From NCBI GenBank assembly GCA_036362985.1, contig JAYGXS010000001.1:52323975-52387974 (forward strand): a stretch of 64,000 nucleotides of DNA, given 5' to 3'. Under the pieces are notes generated by a model, which worked only from the letters and a program-made list of their open reading frames with translations, was not told the DNA's origin and ran no database searches. A program made the translations under genes and the position numbers. This DNA is from Ligula intestinalis. Taxonomy: Eukaryota; Platyhelminthes; Cestoda; Diphyllobothriidea; Diphyllobothriidae. Positions 42,286-54,873 of this stretch are shown here, piece after piece; positions within the stretch are counted from its first letter, which is position 1, and every line of letters begins with the position of its first letter.

Positions 42286-44862
42286 ATCCTGAGATGTATC
42301 GTACAACCACCCGTATTACTGAAGGGGGCGCTCCTTGTCCCGTGTTTGGGTGAGGTGGAAACATACTAGTCATTGCGATATAATCATGTTTTAAATATTG
42401 TCGCCTCCAAAAGGCAAGGATGCTAGTACAAGCTCATTCGTTGCTGCCAGTTACGCCAATATAGGCAACAGAGGATTGCGATAACTCTAGATGAAACTAG
42501 CCAGGGTTCTTTTGCAACAGGCAACTTCCGAGTATGTTATCCAACTAGAGTTAAGCTTTCTTACTCCTTGAAAGTGACTTTAGACAATATTTCGTTTGCG
42601 TCTCACTGACACGGAAATTCTGAAACGCATAGATTTACCTTTTAATGTATTTTGTAGAAGACTAATCTTCTGGCAAAACTATCTTTGTTTCTATGAATAA
42701 GAAGCCCAGGAAAGGGGGCTTGCTGTTCCGTTTCTTATTCATTTGAGCATAGGGCAAGGACTACGTATGTAAATAAGTAGATTATCAGCCCCTCCATTCT
42801 TAATAACAGCTGCCATTAGGCCGGCGATATAAGTGTTTCGAAGACAATTCCTACTATTCTTTGATAAAATAAACTATATTTTCGGTTTAGTGCTTTCTTT
42901 TCTACCGTTTGTGATACTTTTCTCCTATGCGAATTCTAAAATGGTCAACAAGGTCACCGTTACTGCTTCACTATTCTGTCTCTAATGACGTCCTTTAAAA
43001 TGAAACCGGACATTTAAGTGCATAGCTGAGGAAGCTGTGGACTATTTCGGGCGAATGACACGCTTTTATCGCGCGCACCTAATTCGCGTCCATAGAATAT
43101 TATATTTTTTGGTTTGCGGTCACCGATATTATGCATTTGTTGGGATCTGTTTTTTCTTAATTTATTCGATAAAATGAAAGTTTTAGCGTGAAGGGGCAAG
43201 TCTACGTTGAAATTGTAATAATTATCTGAATAGTCACTTGACTAGCTTGTACTGAAGGAGATTTAGCACCGACAGAGTAGGACGTAGAGGTATGTCCTTC
43301 TCGTAACTTACTTGGTAATTCACGCAGCCTAGTAGAACGTGTACCTCTTGGTTTTAGTGATGCCACAGTTCTAATATAGTCAACATTTTGTCAAACGAGT
43401 TTTGTAATTTCCCAGACGGAGTATTCCGTTACTTTGTTTATACCCTTTTCTGCTGTTCCTTGATGAAATTAACCTAGGTCATCGAACCTGAATTGATGTT
43501 AAGGGCGACAGCGACTTGACCTCTACCAGCCTGCGAAATTATGCATTATGGAAACAATCATGGCATGTGGTTAACCTAACCACGCCTTGGCAATCCCTAG
43601 TTCCTAGAATAAACACACATTTTTGTACCTCTTCCTTTTCCGTCACACTGTACTTGGTCGCTTATCGTTTATTAGACTGCTCTACTGTTCTTGCACCGGT
43701 TTTCCAAAAAACGTCAACCTCCTGTTTATTTATTACGTGTTATTCGCCCAAACAGCTAACAACCGGTGGTGGAATGTTTTGGCGCCGATAGATCCCACTG
43801 GTTATACACCTTTAAAATCCATACTGGCGATAAAATGGCCTAACTTTCCAAAGCATTATGGTTTTCTAAGTTTGCATGGCTTCCTTTGTGAAAAAGAAGG
43901 AGAAGAAGAAGCAGAAGCAGAAGGGGGAGGATTACTGGAGGGGTGTCTAGAGGAGCTGGAGACAGAATCACAAGCCCAGGCCCTGCGAAGATTTATGGCG
44001 CGTTGGTTGTCAAAACCTTACTACGATGTATGTTGGTTTATAGCCCCTTCCTTTTTCCAAACACGCACCACTGCCCCCTGTATGATGCGCAGCTGTCCAC
44101 GAAGTTCAAAGTAACTAACAAGGTTCTCAGACTGTTTGAAAAGTCGGCGGGTTCAATCCGCTATTTTGGCACACAGTAATCAGCGGAGAATCATTGAACC
44201 GCAGTAGATTCACTATCTCATAAACGATCTCAACAAAACATCTTAAGCAAGCTTGCAAAATTAATTATCATGTATCCCAACACCAGGATATTCCAGTCCT
44301 TTCAAGCTGTCAGTTTTTTGAACGAGCTTCATTTTGGCCACCTGCAAAAAGTACGCTGCGTAAAAAACGACTACTTGCATGGTATGAAAGTTTCTCATAA
44401 TTTTCGATGCTTTTACAAATAAAAGTATATAGTATACAGTAAATATAGGAAAATATTCTTTTTTGAAATGTTTGGTAGCCAATTGCATCTACTTCGTAGT
44501 TATGCTTCAAGTAAAGGTAGCTTTCGGCTTTTAAACGTTTACCATTATCAAAGCTAGGTAAGGTTTTCTTATAAACAACACCGCAGTATACTATACATGA
44601 CTAAACACTTATGATGTTGTGGTTGATTATGTAGTTTAGTTTTTAGTTTATTATTTAGTTTTAGTAGTTAATCATCTAGTTTTTTTCCACCTCCTGATAT
44701 GCCCCACCCCTATAACCTCTATTATCCCCCTGTCCCATATTACACTAACCTGTTTTTTTACTGTGGTGTTGTTTATAGGGAATCCTTACCGAAATCGTTT
44801 TAAGACCGTAAAACATCCATTCATAAAGCATTCTATCCGTGTGTGTATTGTCAGTGCTTATC
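42286..44862. other. Region with no recognisable gene
   Basis: A long AT-rich stretch. Open frames at 43516-44179 have no recognised domain; part of them is a GAA/GCA-rich simple stretch at about 43897-43930. A TTTAG-rich stretch lies at about 44630-44680. Confidence 0.4.
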
Positions 44863-45265
44863 TATAGGAGTTAAGGCTAAGGCATTTGACCCTAACACCT
44901 ACAATTATTAAGGCCTTGGTTTCTTAGGAGATAGGAGAAGTCTTGGGAAGGCCAGAGTAGAAGGAAGAGTTTATTGTGTACACAGGAAGGAGAATAGAAT
45001 GGAAATAGTGTTGACTCGCGGAGTAGTGCGTCCGTTTCCTATTCGGGTGGGCTCCGGAGTGACTAGAGCATCAGGAATCGCTGGCGAATGCTTTGTCCCG
45101 GGGGCTAATGGGGCTGCTGATGTCTAGACTAACGTGAGCCAATGACAGCGTGGGCCGATGACAGTTAGCGTCTAGCCCCAAGAGGCGGTGGGCACACAGG
45201 CAGGCTAGATGAGTCATGCGTCTGCGGCTGGTCTTGGGTTCCAAGTGGCTGCTAGGGCCATTGCA
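44863..45265 (-). mobile_element. Solo LTR, minus orientation, TATC duplication
   Basis: 403 bp, flanked by exact TATC at 44859-44862 and 45266-45269. In its sense it starts TGCAATGGCC and ends CTCCTATA. The terminal stem is TAGGAGTTA (44865-44873)/TAACACCTA (44893-44901). It has the uninterrupted form of the site into which the 452-bp element is inserted at 28 kb. Confidence 0.9.
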
Positions 45266-45545
45266 TATCAAGTACACAGTATGATCTACATCCATTCCCG
45301 AAATTTTTAAGCACCGTATGAAATCTTCCGAAAGGCTTTACGAAATATGCGCTTTTTCTTAGAGAGAATGTGCGTTTTTGAAGCCGCAAATTTGAATGTT
45401 ATGGCAGGCTAAATTTAAAATGATTCAGCACTTACAAGCTTTTTTTAAACCGAGAGAAACCCTTCATCCAGGCATAACAATTGAAGACGCAAGTTGCTAC
45501 CAAATAATTCAAAAAAGAAAATTTTCTCGCATGTTTTCTATAATA

Positions 45546-45834
45546 CAGTGGAGCCTCGGGCGACGAGGATCTCACCCACGTGCATTTCAGGTAACGTGCG
45601 AGGCACTAGCAGAAAACTTGTTTCGCTTGACGAGCTTCCGCTCAGTTAACGAGTTGTCAGTGCTTGTGTGTGTGCCTGTGTCCGCCGTTGAGTCTTGCTG
45701 CCAGGGTCATCGGTCACCTGCAGCCAATCAGTGAACTGGTGTAGTCTGATTGATTACGTTTCACAAGCCGAGCGTTTGACATGACGAGCTCGGTGCCCGA
45801 ACGGAGTGAACTCATTAACCGAGGCTCGAACCAG
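45546..45834. mobile_element. pogo/Tigger-like MITE
   Basis: Left end CAGTGGAGCCTCGGGCGACGAG preceded by TA; right end GAACGGAGTGAACTCATTAACC then GAGGCTCGAACCAG, a decayed inverted repeat of the left. Ends of the form CAGTGGAACCTCGG...CCGAGGTTCCACTG with TA duplications are typical of pogo/Tigger-type Tc1-mariner elements. About 289 bp, no transposase. Confidence 0.65.
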
Positions 45835-48165
45835 TCGTTCAAACTATTGGAAAGCCAGTTAAATGCTACTATCTATATAGTACATACATAGACATCTAGA
45901 TGCAACGAAAACTTTGTATTATTAAAGCATCCTTTTATTAGTTGTTACGTCTGGTTTCTGTTCACATAAGAGCTTCAATGGATACGCTACCTCTACATAA
46001 AAAATGGCTAGCTTCCATTTTGCCACAGAAGTCTAGGGTTTTGGGTTACTTTGGGGATACTTATAAACTATCCTCACAATAACCGATTTTACAAACCTAT
46101 TTAAATAATATTTTCGAATAAGAAAAAAGATTTCAGAATTTCGGTTAGTACTTAATGACCTAGCATATTTGCTGTAAGTGATCAGGAAGTAGGTAGTTGA
46201 TAAGCCTTGCCAAATAACAGAATTTACATCAGGCAAGAAAGCAGATGAAGCGTAGCCTTTACGCAAATGGAGAAGCTTTTTTGTCCTCAAAAGGGTACAC
46301 GTGACACTAATTGCACCATGCTGTAATTCTTGAATCTATTTTCCCAGACAAGCGGTTAGTTTCTCCGGCACTGCCCAACTTAACATAAGGGAGCGAAGAA
46401 ATACGACCGTCGACTGAGAGAGACTGACCTAATTTATGGATACGTCTGCCTTAAAATCCCCACTGTTTACACCAGACAAACTTCCAGATATAGACAACAA
46501 TTTACACCCAAGCGACTTGAGCAACAAACAAAACCCCTAGATTTGCTTTTATCACACAGTCAGAAAGCCTTAATCATGGGGAGTTTCAGTGTGTCGCTGA
46601 GCTAGATTGTCAGAAGGTAGTGACTGAAGCATATCCACAGCCAAATCCTTTGCCTTCTCACACGACAATTATCTCAATAAATTCATCCCGCTTCCCACCA
46701 GGCAGAGAGAGAGAGAAAAAAAATGGCGCTTCGAAGGCAGAGTCATTGACAGAAACGGCGATGGAGTCACACAATAAAATCACTCTCGTTCTAACTTGCG
46801 AACACAACAGGTTTTGAAAAGCTCTGCTCTAGGGGTGAGGAGATTTTTTCTAGTATAAAAACATGAGTAAAAAGGTGTGCATGTTGATATGAAGGGGTCA
46901 TACGCGCCCTCAACTTTCTCCTTTCATCTGCAATTATGAAGTCAGATGTAGGTTAATTATTATCACAGAGTACACACCGAGTATGCCATCGAACACGAAA
47001 ATAATTTATATGAGTAACCGACAGAGGGCAAACTCCTGCTTTGCTGTCTATGTAAGTCTTTTGCGTCCACCAGGCACAGGATTGCACAAACGCACGAATG
47101 TAGCGACGCTAACAGAGGCTCAGATATTACATAAGATACAGGGAATATTGACTAGTGGACCCAATGTTTTAAATCTATGTCTGGTATAGGAGGTAACCAA
47201 AACTCACAATCACGTTTGCCAACATTTTTCTACAGAGCTATTGTTTATACCAATGCAAGCGCTTGACCTTGTAGCAACCTCGTATTCTAAACCATGCTTT
47301 GCTCGCACTCGTCTGGGATATGTCCCGTATGTCTGGCTCTTGTGTCCACCTCCGATCAAGGTCAGGGACGCGTCTGGCCTAACTGGCCAACCACTTTCCG
47401 AGGCCAGTTCACAAAAGACCTTAGGGTGTTGACTGCTTACGCTCAGACACTCCCGGAGCCGGCGAAATACAGGTGATCTTGCGCTAAATGCTAGGCTGAA
47501 TAGGCTTGGAGTTAAGGTTAGTATTAATGTTACGGTCAGGATACGGGCACGGAAAAAGGTAGCCTATCCGGAATTTGAACAAGGACACCTGATCACGAGG
47601 GACCCCATTACCATGTCCAACCCTTAACTCTACAATTAATCCTAAGTCAAAATTTAACTTTAACACTAACCTCAATCTGAACATTAACCTTACTTCTCTC
47701 CTGGTCTAACTACAGTAGTCACTGGTTATTTAGTTCACCTCGGGCCCAGACCAAATTGGGCTTAATAAGTGGTGGGCGCACTAACCGGAGAGTCCTAGTT
47801 CTTGGTTAGCAAACGCAGGATAGGCACTATATATTACATACGTACTGTATTATGCGTAGAGCTTGGTTATGTACAAGAAAAGAATGCTGTTAGTCCGTAT
47901 TTTATTATTATGTAGCCAGTTGCGCACGCATAGAGATGAGAATCTCACTCTTTCCTGTTGGCAAACTGGGCTTTGTAGCCGGCGACTGGGTTAATTAGCC
48001 GGCAGATTTTGCTGTGTAAAATTCCGTCCCAAGGCGACTAATGTATTAATCCTTACTCCGCTTTCCCCCGAACCAGCTAAAAGGCTGCCCGTATAAGGGG
48101 TTTTCCTGTACCTGTGTCCTAACGGGTGAGAGCAGGGGTTACATTTAGGTTGATTGGACCCACGA
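45835..48165. other. Region with no recognisable gene
   Basis: Contains a G-rich degenerate tract (about 47505-47540, GGAGTTAAGGTTAGTATTAA) and its C-rich inverted counterpart (about 47625-47695), so the region can fold back on itself. No gene recognised. Confidence 0.45.
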
Positions 48166-48743
48166 ATAGGTGACCTTTCCTCCTCCCAAGTGGCACTGGC
48201 GGCACTAACCCGCCCCTCGCAACCTCATCTTGGTACGTATCTCTCACACCTAACTTAACTATTCTTCCTCCACTCGGATTCTTTCAGTTTTCTCGTTACG
48301 GCCTCCGGAGGGAGTACTGTAGCGGGCCATGCCTGCCTGACTAGCTTGCGTCGAAGTGCACTTTCCCAAACGCTCACCGATGTGCTTTCTCGACGTCTCG
48401 ATCAGCCAATCATAGTTCTCGCATCTATGAGGCGTCAAATGAGCAGCTTGCACGCATGCCCGACGCAAGTTGCCTCTCTGTCCAAAATCTCCAGGCCGAC
48501 CTACCCAATGAAAGATCTCCCTCTATCTGTCCTCTGGCCCGACTACTCTAAGACTTCACTTGGGCCCAGTCAACCTACTGATCGGACGTATCTCTCCCAA
48601 GTCAATCTATTCTCCTCTTCCATTGTGTACACAATAAACTCTTCCTACTACTCTGGCCTTTAAAGACTTCTCTCCTCAGCACTAAGTAACCATGGTCTGA
48701 AGATCGCAGTTGCACGGTTAGACTCACTTAACCCCATGCGATA
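48166..48743 (+). mobile_element. 3' end of an LTR element: internal piece, purine tract and LTR
   Basis: 48166-48235 matches the internal region of the 27.86-29.79 kb element (CCTTTCCTCCTCCCAAG, GGCACTGGCGGCACTA). Next comes CTCCGGAGGGAGTAC, a polypurine-type tract at the place expected just before a 3' LTR. The LTR is 48318-48743, 426 bp, TGTAGCGGGC to ATGCGATA, near-identical to the solo LTR at 41667. The flank after it is TTAT; no 5' partner was found. Confidence 0.78.
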
Positions 48744-48762
48744 TTATCACAGTCGCTTAAGT

Positions 48763-49105
48763 TATCGAAGAAGACCGTAGCCGCTTCTTCCTTCAGACCT
48801 GTTTCCGTATGGGAAGAGATGAACTTGGACGCCAGTGTGGAGGCATAGTGTATTCTGTACAGAGGTAGTGGAGAATAGATTGGAAGAAGTTGGCATTTGT
48901 CCGAGTGCACGTCTGGAGCTGTGAGGGCGGCGTCAGAAGTGGGAGACCGTGGATATTCGTCACAGCGCCTCCAGTAAGGTCACGTGTGAGTCAGCTTTTA
49001 AGCTGATTGGCCAGTTAGGAGCGAACCTGAAACCACTGGTTTGCATATAAAAGCGATTGCGAAAGGCGAGCGATTGAGCGTTGCACTCTGAGTTGGGCCA
49101 GTACA
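48763..49105 (-). repeat. LTR, minus orientation, diverged
   Basis: Begins TATCGAAGAAGACCG (reverse of an LTR 3' end), has TTCAGACCTGTTTCC and ATTCTGTACAGAGG, GCTGATTGGCCAG, and ends CCAGTACA (in LTR sense TGTACTGG). It lies head to head with the LTR that ends at 48743. No target duplication was found. Confidence 0.6.
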
Positions 49106-50997
49106 GGGTTACCTACATCCCCGTACCAGGTCGAAGCCTTACACTCACCTTAACCATAACTTTAAGCCTAATCCAAGGTTTAACCTTAATACGAACCCCT
49201 TTGGAATTTAGCGCAATTGTGGCATACCTACTCCCACGGCTCACTGGTCAGAAAAAAATCATGTACCCATCAAGGCAGCTTTTCTTCCGCAGTTAGAAAT
49301 TCGACGGGAGAATTTCCAGTCGTACCAACCGCGCAGAATTTTCACTTTCCCATTCAAAGTTCACATTCTGAGTTGGATGTGAGGCCGTTTACGGTGTCGA
49401 GGCAGGAGAGGTCTGTCGCGGACGCAGGAGTTGGTACTGCAGTTGATTTTAAACCTTCCTGGCAATGCCTGAAAACGGTTGCACAAAGGCATGCGTGTAG
49501 TTCTGCCTATTTAAAAAGACCTCTAAACTTCCCAGCGAGGGAAAATAGCACATTATCTGGGTAAACACTGCCCATTTTCATCTTAAGTACAGGTAGCAAT
49601 AACTAGTTTATGATATGGGATTTCTGGAAATGGTTAAGCGCCAACTAGCTCCCATGCTCCAACACAGAGACGACCTAGGACTGATCTTATCAGCACATGC
49701 AGGATACTCTCTAGGGTAGACAATGCTGACTTGAATTCTGTTTTTTTTCGGTCCTGTCACATGTGCAGACTCCTGAACATCCAGGCAAGCTCCGTAGACC
49801 CCGCGTAAACATCAGAGCCGCACAGGGTTAATGTATACTGGGCCTTACTAATTCCTGAAATAACCTACCCAAAGAGGCAGTTACTATTCTCTCCTTAAAG
49901 CCACCTGTTAAAAATGTTTTTGTCTTGCTTGGAGGCATGTCGAAAGGAGTGATCGTCGACTAAAAAAGGTTCCCCAAGGCAGTAGTCAGCAAGACCGTAT
50001 GGTTGGGCAGTACTGTAAAAAGGAGCTAACCAAAGGCTCTGCAGAAACAAGCTCCCCTCACTAACCAAGACAGTTGATGTGTGTGTGTGTGTGCTATGCC
50101 TTTGCACACACGGTACGGGATCTGGGGCCGTCCCCCAGCCAATCAAGAAATGGGTCAGATTAATTAGGCGGCGCTAACGGCAGATCGAACAGGAGCGTCC
50201 GGGATGAATTGCGAGCACGCAGGATTTGCGGCGAAGCCACGGTGAGTTATGCGGAGCGATGAGCGCGCGAGCGGTGGCGTACAGCTTGCCAACCAAGAAA
50301 ACATGTCGGTGCAGGGGCTGATCTCAGGACAGCCACGGGCCCGCCTATCCTGCCACAGGAGAGAGGTTTTGTACAGCTGTAGCAGTAATTTACGACGCAT
50401 CACTCTTACCAATTTCTCCTCACAAACAAAGGAATCTATTTGAAGCATTAACCCCGGAAGTTAAAGCAAGGAAGTAATGCAGGAGTTACTGGATCCAAAA
50501 AATTCCGCGACTGCTCCTCAGCTGTGCCTTGTCACTGGTACATTGGACGAATGCAACGGCACTTGGCAGCCAGAGCTATTAAACAACTATTCAGGTGACT
50601 TCTAACGCATGAACGCAGAAGCCCTTGCTCTTCCGTTACGAAACACTTGCCCTATGGATCCCAAAACAGCATTCCGAGTAATTGTTTGGGCACCAAAAAC
50701 TCGTATACTGCGCTACAGCGGGTGAAACCAGACCTAGGTAAACAGTTAGAGCGCGTACACATTATTTTGGCATGATAACCTCTATCTCCTAGATTTACAT
50801 ATTGCCGCGATTCTTTTTGCTTAAGGATTTCCTTTCATTTATGCTCCTCATCTGGTGTTTTAAACTTCTTCTAGCGAAAATTAAGTATGCAGACAAATAA
50901 ATAGCGTTGCCATGGTTTAGTCTCTTGGACGTATCGTAGCCGACGTCTTCTTGGAAAATCTGAAGAAATTTCAATTAAACAGTCAGATCTATAAGCG
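49106..50997. other. Region with no recognisable gene
   Basis: Degenerate CCTTAACCATAACTTTAAGCC tract at about 49145-49195 and a (TG)n tract at 50079-50093. No gene recognised. Confidence 0.4.
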
Positions 50998-51364
50998 TGT
51001 AGTGGCCATAGCAGCCACTTGGAACCCAAGATCTGATGGATAGCGCCTTTGCCCTGCGCGCTAATGCTGAATGCAGTCAGGGGCCAAGTCTCGGCACACC
51101 CTGTTCGTTCTCGTTCAATGGTCTGAGGCACTTACGAACACACCCAGTCTCGCCTTGCCAGCCTTGCGCCAAGGCAACCGATCGCAGGCCGACCTTGCCA
51201 TTGAACGCGTTCTGTCTCTGTCTTCTGGCGTGATGCCAGCGAGGACTGCGGTGAGAGGGCACTTGGAATTCCGGCCTCGCTGATCGCGGCTGCGGCCGGC
51301 GACGCCGCCCTGTCCTACAGGCCGCGCGGTCGTACGCCCTGCAAGACCTACTGGCAACCTTCCC
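50998..51364 (+). repeat. LTR cut by an assembly gap
   Basis: TGTAGTGGCCATAGCAGCC to GGCAACCTTCCC, about 93% identical by eye to 13552-13917. It would continue into the poly(A)-signal and U5 region but is lost at the N run. Confidence 0.85.
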
Positions 51365-51374
51365 NNNNNNNNNN
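51365..51374. other. Assembly gap (10 N)
   Basis: Ten N, a placeholder length rather than a measured gap. The left side ends in the middle of an LTR and the right side begins inside PLE reverse-transcriptase motif C, so the true distance and adjacency are unknown. Confidence 0.99.
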
Positions 51375-52440
51375 TTACTATGTGGATTACATCTTTGCCA
51401 TCAGAGCAACAGAAGCCGATGTGTACACCCTGTTAAATGCTTTCAATCAAGCGCATTCATCCATTATGTCCAGGCTGGAGTTGGAAGGGGCAATTTCGCT
51501 TTCTTTCTTAGCGTCTTCCTAAGTCGAAGATCGGATGATAGCGTCCCAAAGAGCGTTTTATCTAAATAAAACCTGGCCCTTACAATGCACAAAATTTAGC
51601 AGCCGTGTTTCCATAAAAAAAGCGTAATTTAGGCTGCTGCCTAACGCAAAGTGCTGGAAATATTTTTCGGCGGACAATATTACGGAGAATTTTAAGAAAA
51701 TGCAAGACCCACTTCTCGAGAACGGATATGCTGAGGGATTCATTGCAAATAATATGGCTGCAAGACAAGCAAAACCCATCTCACTTAATGAAAAAAGTAA
51801 ACGCTAGTCTCCGAAGTCCCTCATTCAGAGGGATTTGATAAAAGTGCTCTTAAGAAGACCTTCTGAGCGAAGTGTGTCACGAGCATTCCCAGCAGCTGGA
51901 GGTCGGGTATTGTTCTCAACCAACCTGGCCTTGCACGTAGAAGGTAAAGGTAGGTTGTCAGCTTAGACCACCTCCATGTGCGGCTAATAATTTATTTGCT
52001 CCTGTGGAGCAAGTTATATTGGTCGCACGAGTCAGCGCCTATCCAAAAGAAAAAGGGAATACCTCCCGGCATGGCTGAGAAAATTTATAATCAGGAGCAT
52101 AAACAGTGCCATTCTCGCGCACGTTGTTGATTCTGGACAACGTGTCGACCCAATGAATCCTTCCGAGTAATGTATAAGGTCCCAGCAAACTACCCCAAGT
52201 CCCTGGGACAGCGTTTGCTAGCAACAGCAGAAGTGACCATCATCGGGTTGATCAAGCCAGTCTTGTGTGCACAAAATAACCTAATGCCAGCTCCGCGCCT
52301 GACATGGCAAATGGTCACCTAACTGCATGCGCTGTCTCTCTCTCTCCCCGACCGGCTCCATCAAAGCCTCATTGCCGCAAATCAACTGTCTCTTATCAAA
52401 CCCAGCCCCTTCTATCCCCACGACTTACTTGCATGAAAAG
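51375..52440 (+). mobile_element. Penelope-like element remnant, RT motif C to GIY-YIG (lineage 1)
   Basis: Begins YYVDYIFAIRATEAD at 51376 (motif C YVDD changed to YVDY, 51379-51390), LLNAFNQAHSSI and LELEGAISLSF, all typical of PLE RT C-terminal to motif C. After several stops comes LLENGYAEGFI, then the endonuclease: FICSCGASYIGRTSQRLSKR (YIG at 52015-52023), REYLPAWL and SAILAHVVDSG. It is out of frame in places and inactive. It resembles the 10.1 kb copy. Confidence 0.85.
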
Positions 52441-53394
52441 ACGAACCGCATCTTTTAACTTGCACCCCGTTTCCATATAAATGTCCTGGGCCGATTAAAA
52501 TATATTGAAAGCTCATGTACGCTCACCAACTGTTTTACTGAATTCTTGGATGGGAATTTTCGCAACTCTAATCGATATTTACTTTTTCTAACGGTCATAT
52601 TTTGTATTTTATGTTTGCTCGCAAACCAAGGTAAATATACTTGCAATCTGTAAATGAATTTTTCATGTTGCACACAATCAACTCCTTTGTTATTTATAGT
52701 CGATTGCTTTTCTAACTCAGAGCTTTCTGAACTTTTGATGTGTTTTATGTTTGGACGATTTAGGCCTATACGTGGCATTTATTTAAATTTCATATTACCT
52801 ACTTTACCGCCTTTTGTGTTTTCCCTTCTTATTTATATTTTAGAGAATATAAATCTAACCATTTAGCATATATATCACCATCGTTCTAACCGTTTTTACT
52901 GGTTACTTTGTACAATTTCGTTCTCCTCATCCCCTCAATAAATCTTCATTGAGTTCTGTGTGTTATCTGGCTTACGCACATTTTGTGCAAACTTGGCACG
53001 GTACTATCCGGACGACGAACTAGGTGCACCAAACATGGACAACTTGAGCTTTCAGTCATCGCTTTCTCCCATTGATTTTAGCTGCTTCGCTCGCTGTGCT
53101 TTCGATATGGTCGAAATCGACTGACACTAATCCGCAGTTTGCTCTTTTCAGTCCTTTAGGACCGTTTTGAAGTCGATGTTTTTGATCAGTTAAAAAAATT
53201 CAATTAATTCTACCATCATCTCCTAATATCATGTGGAGCTGATGTATGCAACTTGACGGAAGGGATTTTCTATTAGTAAATGAAATTTTCCCATAGATTA
53301 AGCACGTGATTCTACGAATAAAATAACCACGATAGAAGTGAACAGGCCAGTTATAGGAAGTAGTTCAGAAGGGTGCGATAGCTGGGCGAAGAAG
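52441..53394. other. Region with no recognisable gene
   Basis: AT-rich; nothing recognised. Confidence 0.4.
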
Positions 53395-54070
53395 TTTACT
53401 GACCAGTTTTTTGGATCCTCGCCCGAAATCATCAGCGGAGACAGTAGCAACTACAGATACTAGAGGTGCAAAGTATTAAGTATTTGCAGTCCGTAGGGGC
53501 CTTCTGGAGATTACTTCTGATGCAAATGGTCGAGAACTCAGCAACGTTGAACAGGAAAGTCGCTAGTTCTCAGGCTGTAGTTCACTCGACGAGACCTGGC
53601 TATTTTTTGAATTTTCACGAGGCCAAAATCCTCGCAAAAGGTGTAAGCCGCCAGCTGCACAAGACAGACTTCTCAGACCCACAGTCCATCATTAAGCGAA
53701 AGGAACCCGCCCCCGTTCCCGTATTACGGGCTGAGATTCTGTCTGGCTAGGGGAATCAGTCACGTAAGGAAAGCGCGGGCAACCGACACTTTTAATTACA
53801 GCTAGCCAAATTGCCGCAGAATTATCACGCCAAAATCCAACACGGATGATGAAATCACGACAATTAAGGACTCGGACGCGACTAACAAGCCATCATAGCA
53901 TCACTTACGACCCGTAGCGGCGACCGCAGAAGCTGCTAATTGTAGTACGCATGTGGTCGCATGGTCACTACGGACTATAAATAGTGCACACGGTGTGCCT
54001 CTATACCACCCTTCCCTGCTACTATCTCTGATGGTGCTTTCGAGCGAGAATCCGAAAAGTCCGGCCGATG
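53395..54070. mobile_element. PLE endonuclease fragment (+) between two hammerhead-like relics
   Basis: The plus-strand frame at 53466-53750 and its continuation in other frames preserve ATLNRKVASSQAVVHSTRP, FHEAKILAKGVSR, SDPQSIIKRKEPAPVP and GISHVRKA of lineage 2 PLEs, with deletion of the LLESW segment. A hammerhead-like relic on the minus strand is at 53395-53440 (CTGATGA at 53435-53429, then helix sequence GAGGATCC and AAAAAC). A plus-strand relic is at 54024-54070 (CTGATGG, GAATCC, GAAAA, GTC). Confidence 0.65.
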
Positions 54071-54258
54071 AACTTCTTGTTTCAGCAATTGCATGCTCTC
54101 CTCCTGAATACTTGCGACTAGTTCCCTATCAGATAGTGGTGGTTAGTCAACTCTTCACAGGTCTCACAAACAATATATTAGATGCATTGCCTGCGGCCTA
54201 TCACTGGGACTTGCAGCCAGTCTGGGTAGGTGCCTATTGACAAGGCTGGACTTCATAG

Positions 54259-54739
54259 TGTGGGAGCCTACCTGGCTGACTCATGCCGGCTTCGTTGCCA
54301 AAAGCCGCGAAAGTGCAGTGGCTACGCGCGCCGGCTAAACTCCTACGCAGTGTCTGCCTTTGTTTGCAGCACACTCGGCAACCATAGAGCGAGGCAGGGA
54401 CTCCCCCACTGGTGTCTGTCCGTGGCGTTCACCAATCACCATCAAGGCCATCAGACAGACACAAGCCTTCGGCGACTGACGTTGGAGTTGCTCGGCCTTC
54501 CGCCTCGGCTCGAGACGGACGCTACGCTGCAGTGCTCTCTCACGGTGCTGATGGTCGAACTCAACGCCAGGTCGAGTCAACCACTTTTCTACTGACTATT
54601 CTCCTAATTTTTCTGTACAGAATATAACCTTCTCCTACTCTGCTACTCCAAGACTTCTCTATCATCTCCTAAGGGACCGGGCCTGGAAGATCGCAGTCGT
54701 TAGGTTTTAACCGGCGTAGCCTTAACTCCTTTGCGATAA
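54259..54739 (+). mobile_element. Solo LTR with ATAG duplication
   Basis: 481 bp from TGTGGGAGCC to TTTGCGATA, flanked by ATAG at 54255-54258 and 54740-54743. It has TTCTGTACAGAATATAACC (decayed poly(A) signal), CCGGGCCTGGAAGATCGCAG, and a terminal stem ATCGCA/TGCGAT with inner GTTA/TAAC. The last 18 bases are inverted at 54762-54778 (TTATCGCAAGGGTTAAG), the tip of another, otherwise missing, LTR. Confidence 0.88.
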
Positions 54740-54873
54740 TAGTACTATAAAGGCGTAACTTTATCGCAAGGGTTAAGTGAATTAAACCTGAGCCACAAAC
54801 TGCTGCAACTTTATGTCCTGGTGACCAGCAACCGAACATTTTGTCCCAAATAATGTTTAACCCTTATCTAGGG

